Shown here piece after piece: positions 33,453 through 33,538 of a stretch of 33,538 nt of DNA. Made by a program: the position numbers and the translations under genes. The DNA lies in the NCBI GenBank assembly GCA_020721445.1, contig DYMU01000015.1, forward strand, positions 33,678 through 67,215, given 5' to 3'. Each line of letters begins with the position of its first letter. The stretch's first letter is position 1. Source of the DNA: Gemmobacter nectariphilus. GTDB lineage: Bacteria > Pseudomonadota > Alphaproteobacteria > Rhodobacterales > Rhodobacteraceae. Under the pieces are notes generated by a model. The model was not told where the DNA came from. It searched no databases and saw nothing but the letters and a program-made list of their open reading frames with translations.

Positions 33453-33538
33453 TCACCACGCTCGGACCTTGTCTTCCAGCAGGGCCTCGACGGCGGCTTG
33501 GATGGTTTTTGAATATGTTGGGTTGTTCACAAATCCTG
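33453..33538 (-). CDS. 3' end of an unidentified gene, cut by window edge
   Basis: The minus strand is open from the right edge to a TGA at 33453-33455, giving 27 codons that read NNPTYSKTIQAAVEALLEDK and then VRAW. The amphipathic helix-like ending and absence of rare residues look like real coding sequence, but the segment is far too short to name a family. The start and most of the gene lie beyond the window. Confidence 0.5.
   Translation of the reverse strand, partial: GFVNNPTYSKTIQAAVEALLEDKVRAW

Noticed and set aside
1-33538. tRNA, rRNA, CRISPR arrays, insertion sequences, phage genes
   Set aside because: No repeat-spacer pattern, transposase, integrase or structural RNA signature was recognised on either strand; tRNA detection by eye is not exhaustive.

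Overview
The window is high-GC DNA that reads as a chromosome segment of an alphaproteobacterium, most likely a Rhodobacterales (Paracoccaceae) species. The evidence is gene content: a TRAP transporter DctM subunit, a DUF3035 lipoprotein beside lspA and purH, a paired pseudo/active M16 peptidase operon, a MutL carrying the endonuclease motif, a MlaC with a twin-arginine leader, and a protein with a VPLPA-type C-terminal sorting signal. This assignment is inference from protein families, not from a marker gene. No rRNA, tRNA, CRISPR array, insertion sequence or prophage gene was recognised.

Layout. 1-1173: 3' part of a TRAP large permease (+). 1196-4306: three-gene DevA/DevC/DevB-type ABC exporter operon (-). 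4476-6399: an AGE-family sugar isomerase and an unknown membrane protein (+). 6396-8791: MoxR-type AAA ATPase with a VWA-like DUF2201 partner (-). 8861-11075: divergent gntK and gnd, for gluconate phosphorylation and oxidative decarboxylation of 6-phosphogluconate. 11267-22854: a long run of minus-strand genes, read from the right: WGR-domain protein, fungal-Lys1-like saccharopine dehydrogenase, heparinase II/III-like protein, purH, lspA, DUF3035 lipoprotein, active M16 peptidase, inactive M16 partner, mutL, rmuC. Several of these overlap by 4 bases or are only a few bases apart, which suggests translational coupling. 23125-24526: mlaA-mlaC (-), for outer-membrane lipid asymmetry. 24815-30495: a plus-strand run of RidA-like protein, glycerophosphodiester phosphodiesterase, FemAB-like N-acyltransferase, pterin-4a-carbinolamine dehydratase, and then kdsD-kdsA-kdsB, which together make activated CMP-KDO for LPS or capsule (no kdsC in view).

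From about 30.5 kb to the right edge the character changes. Base composition looks lower in GC, intergenic gaps are long, and the genes look accessory: a secreted VPLPA-CTERM-type protein split by an in-frame TAG stop, a sulfotransferase, a GNAT acetyltransferase, and the 3' end of an unidentified gene. A striking 28-bp composite palindrome lies in the gap between the secreted-protein gene and the sulfotransferase. This right-hand part is the most unusual section. I see no complete, clearly undescribed system; most of the rest is well-conserved housekeeping content.
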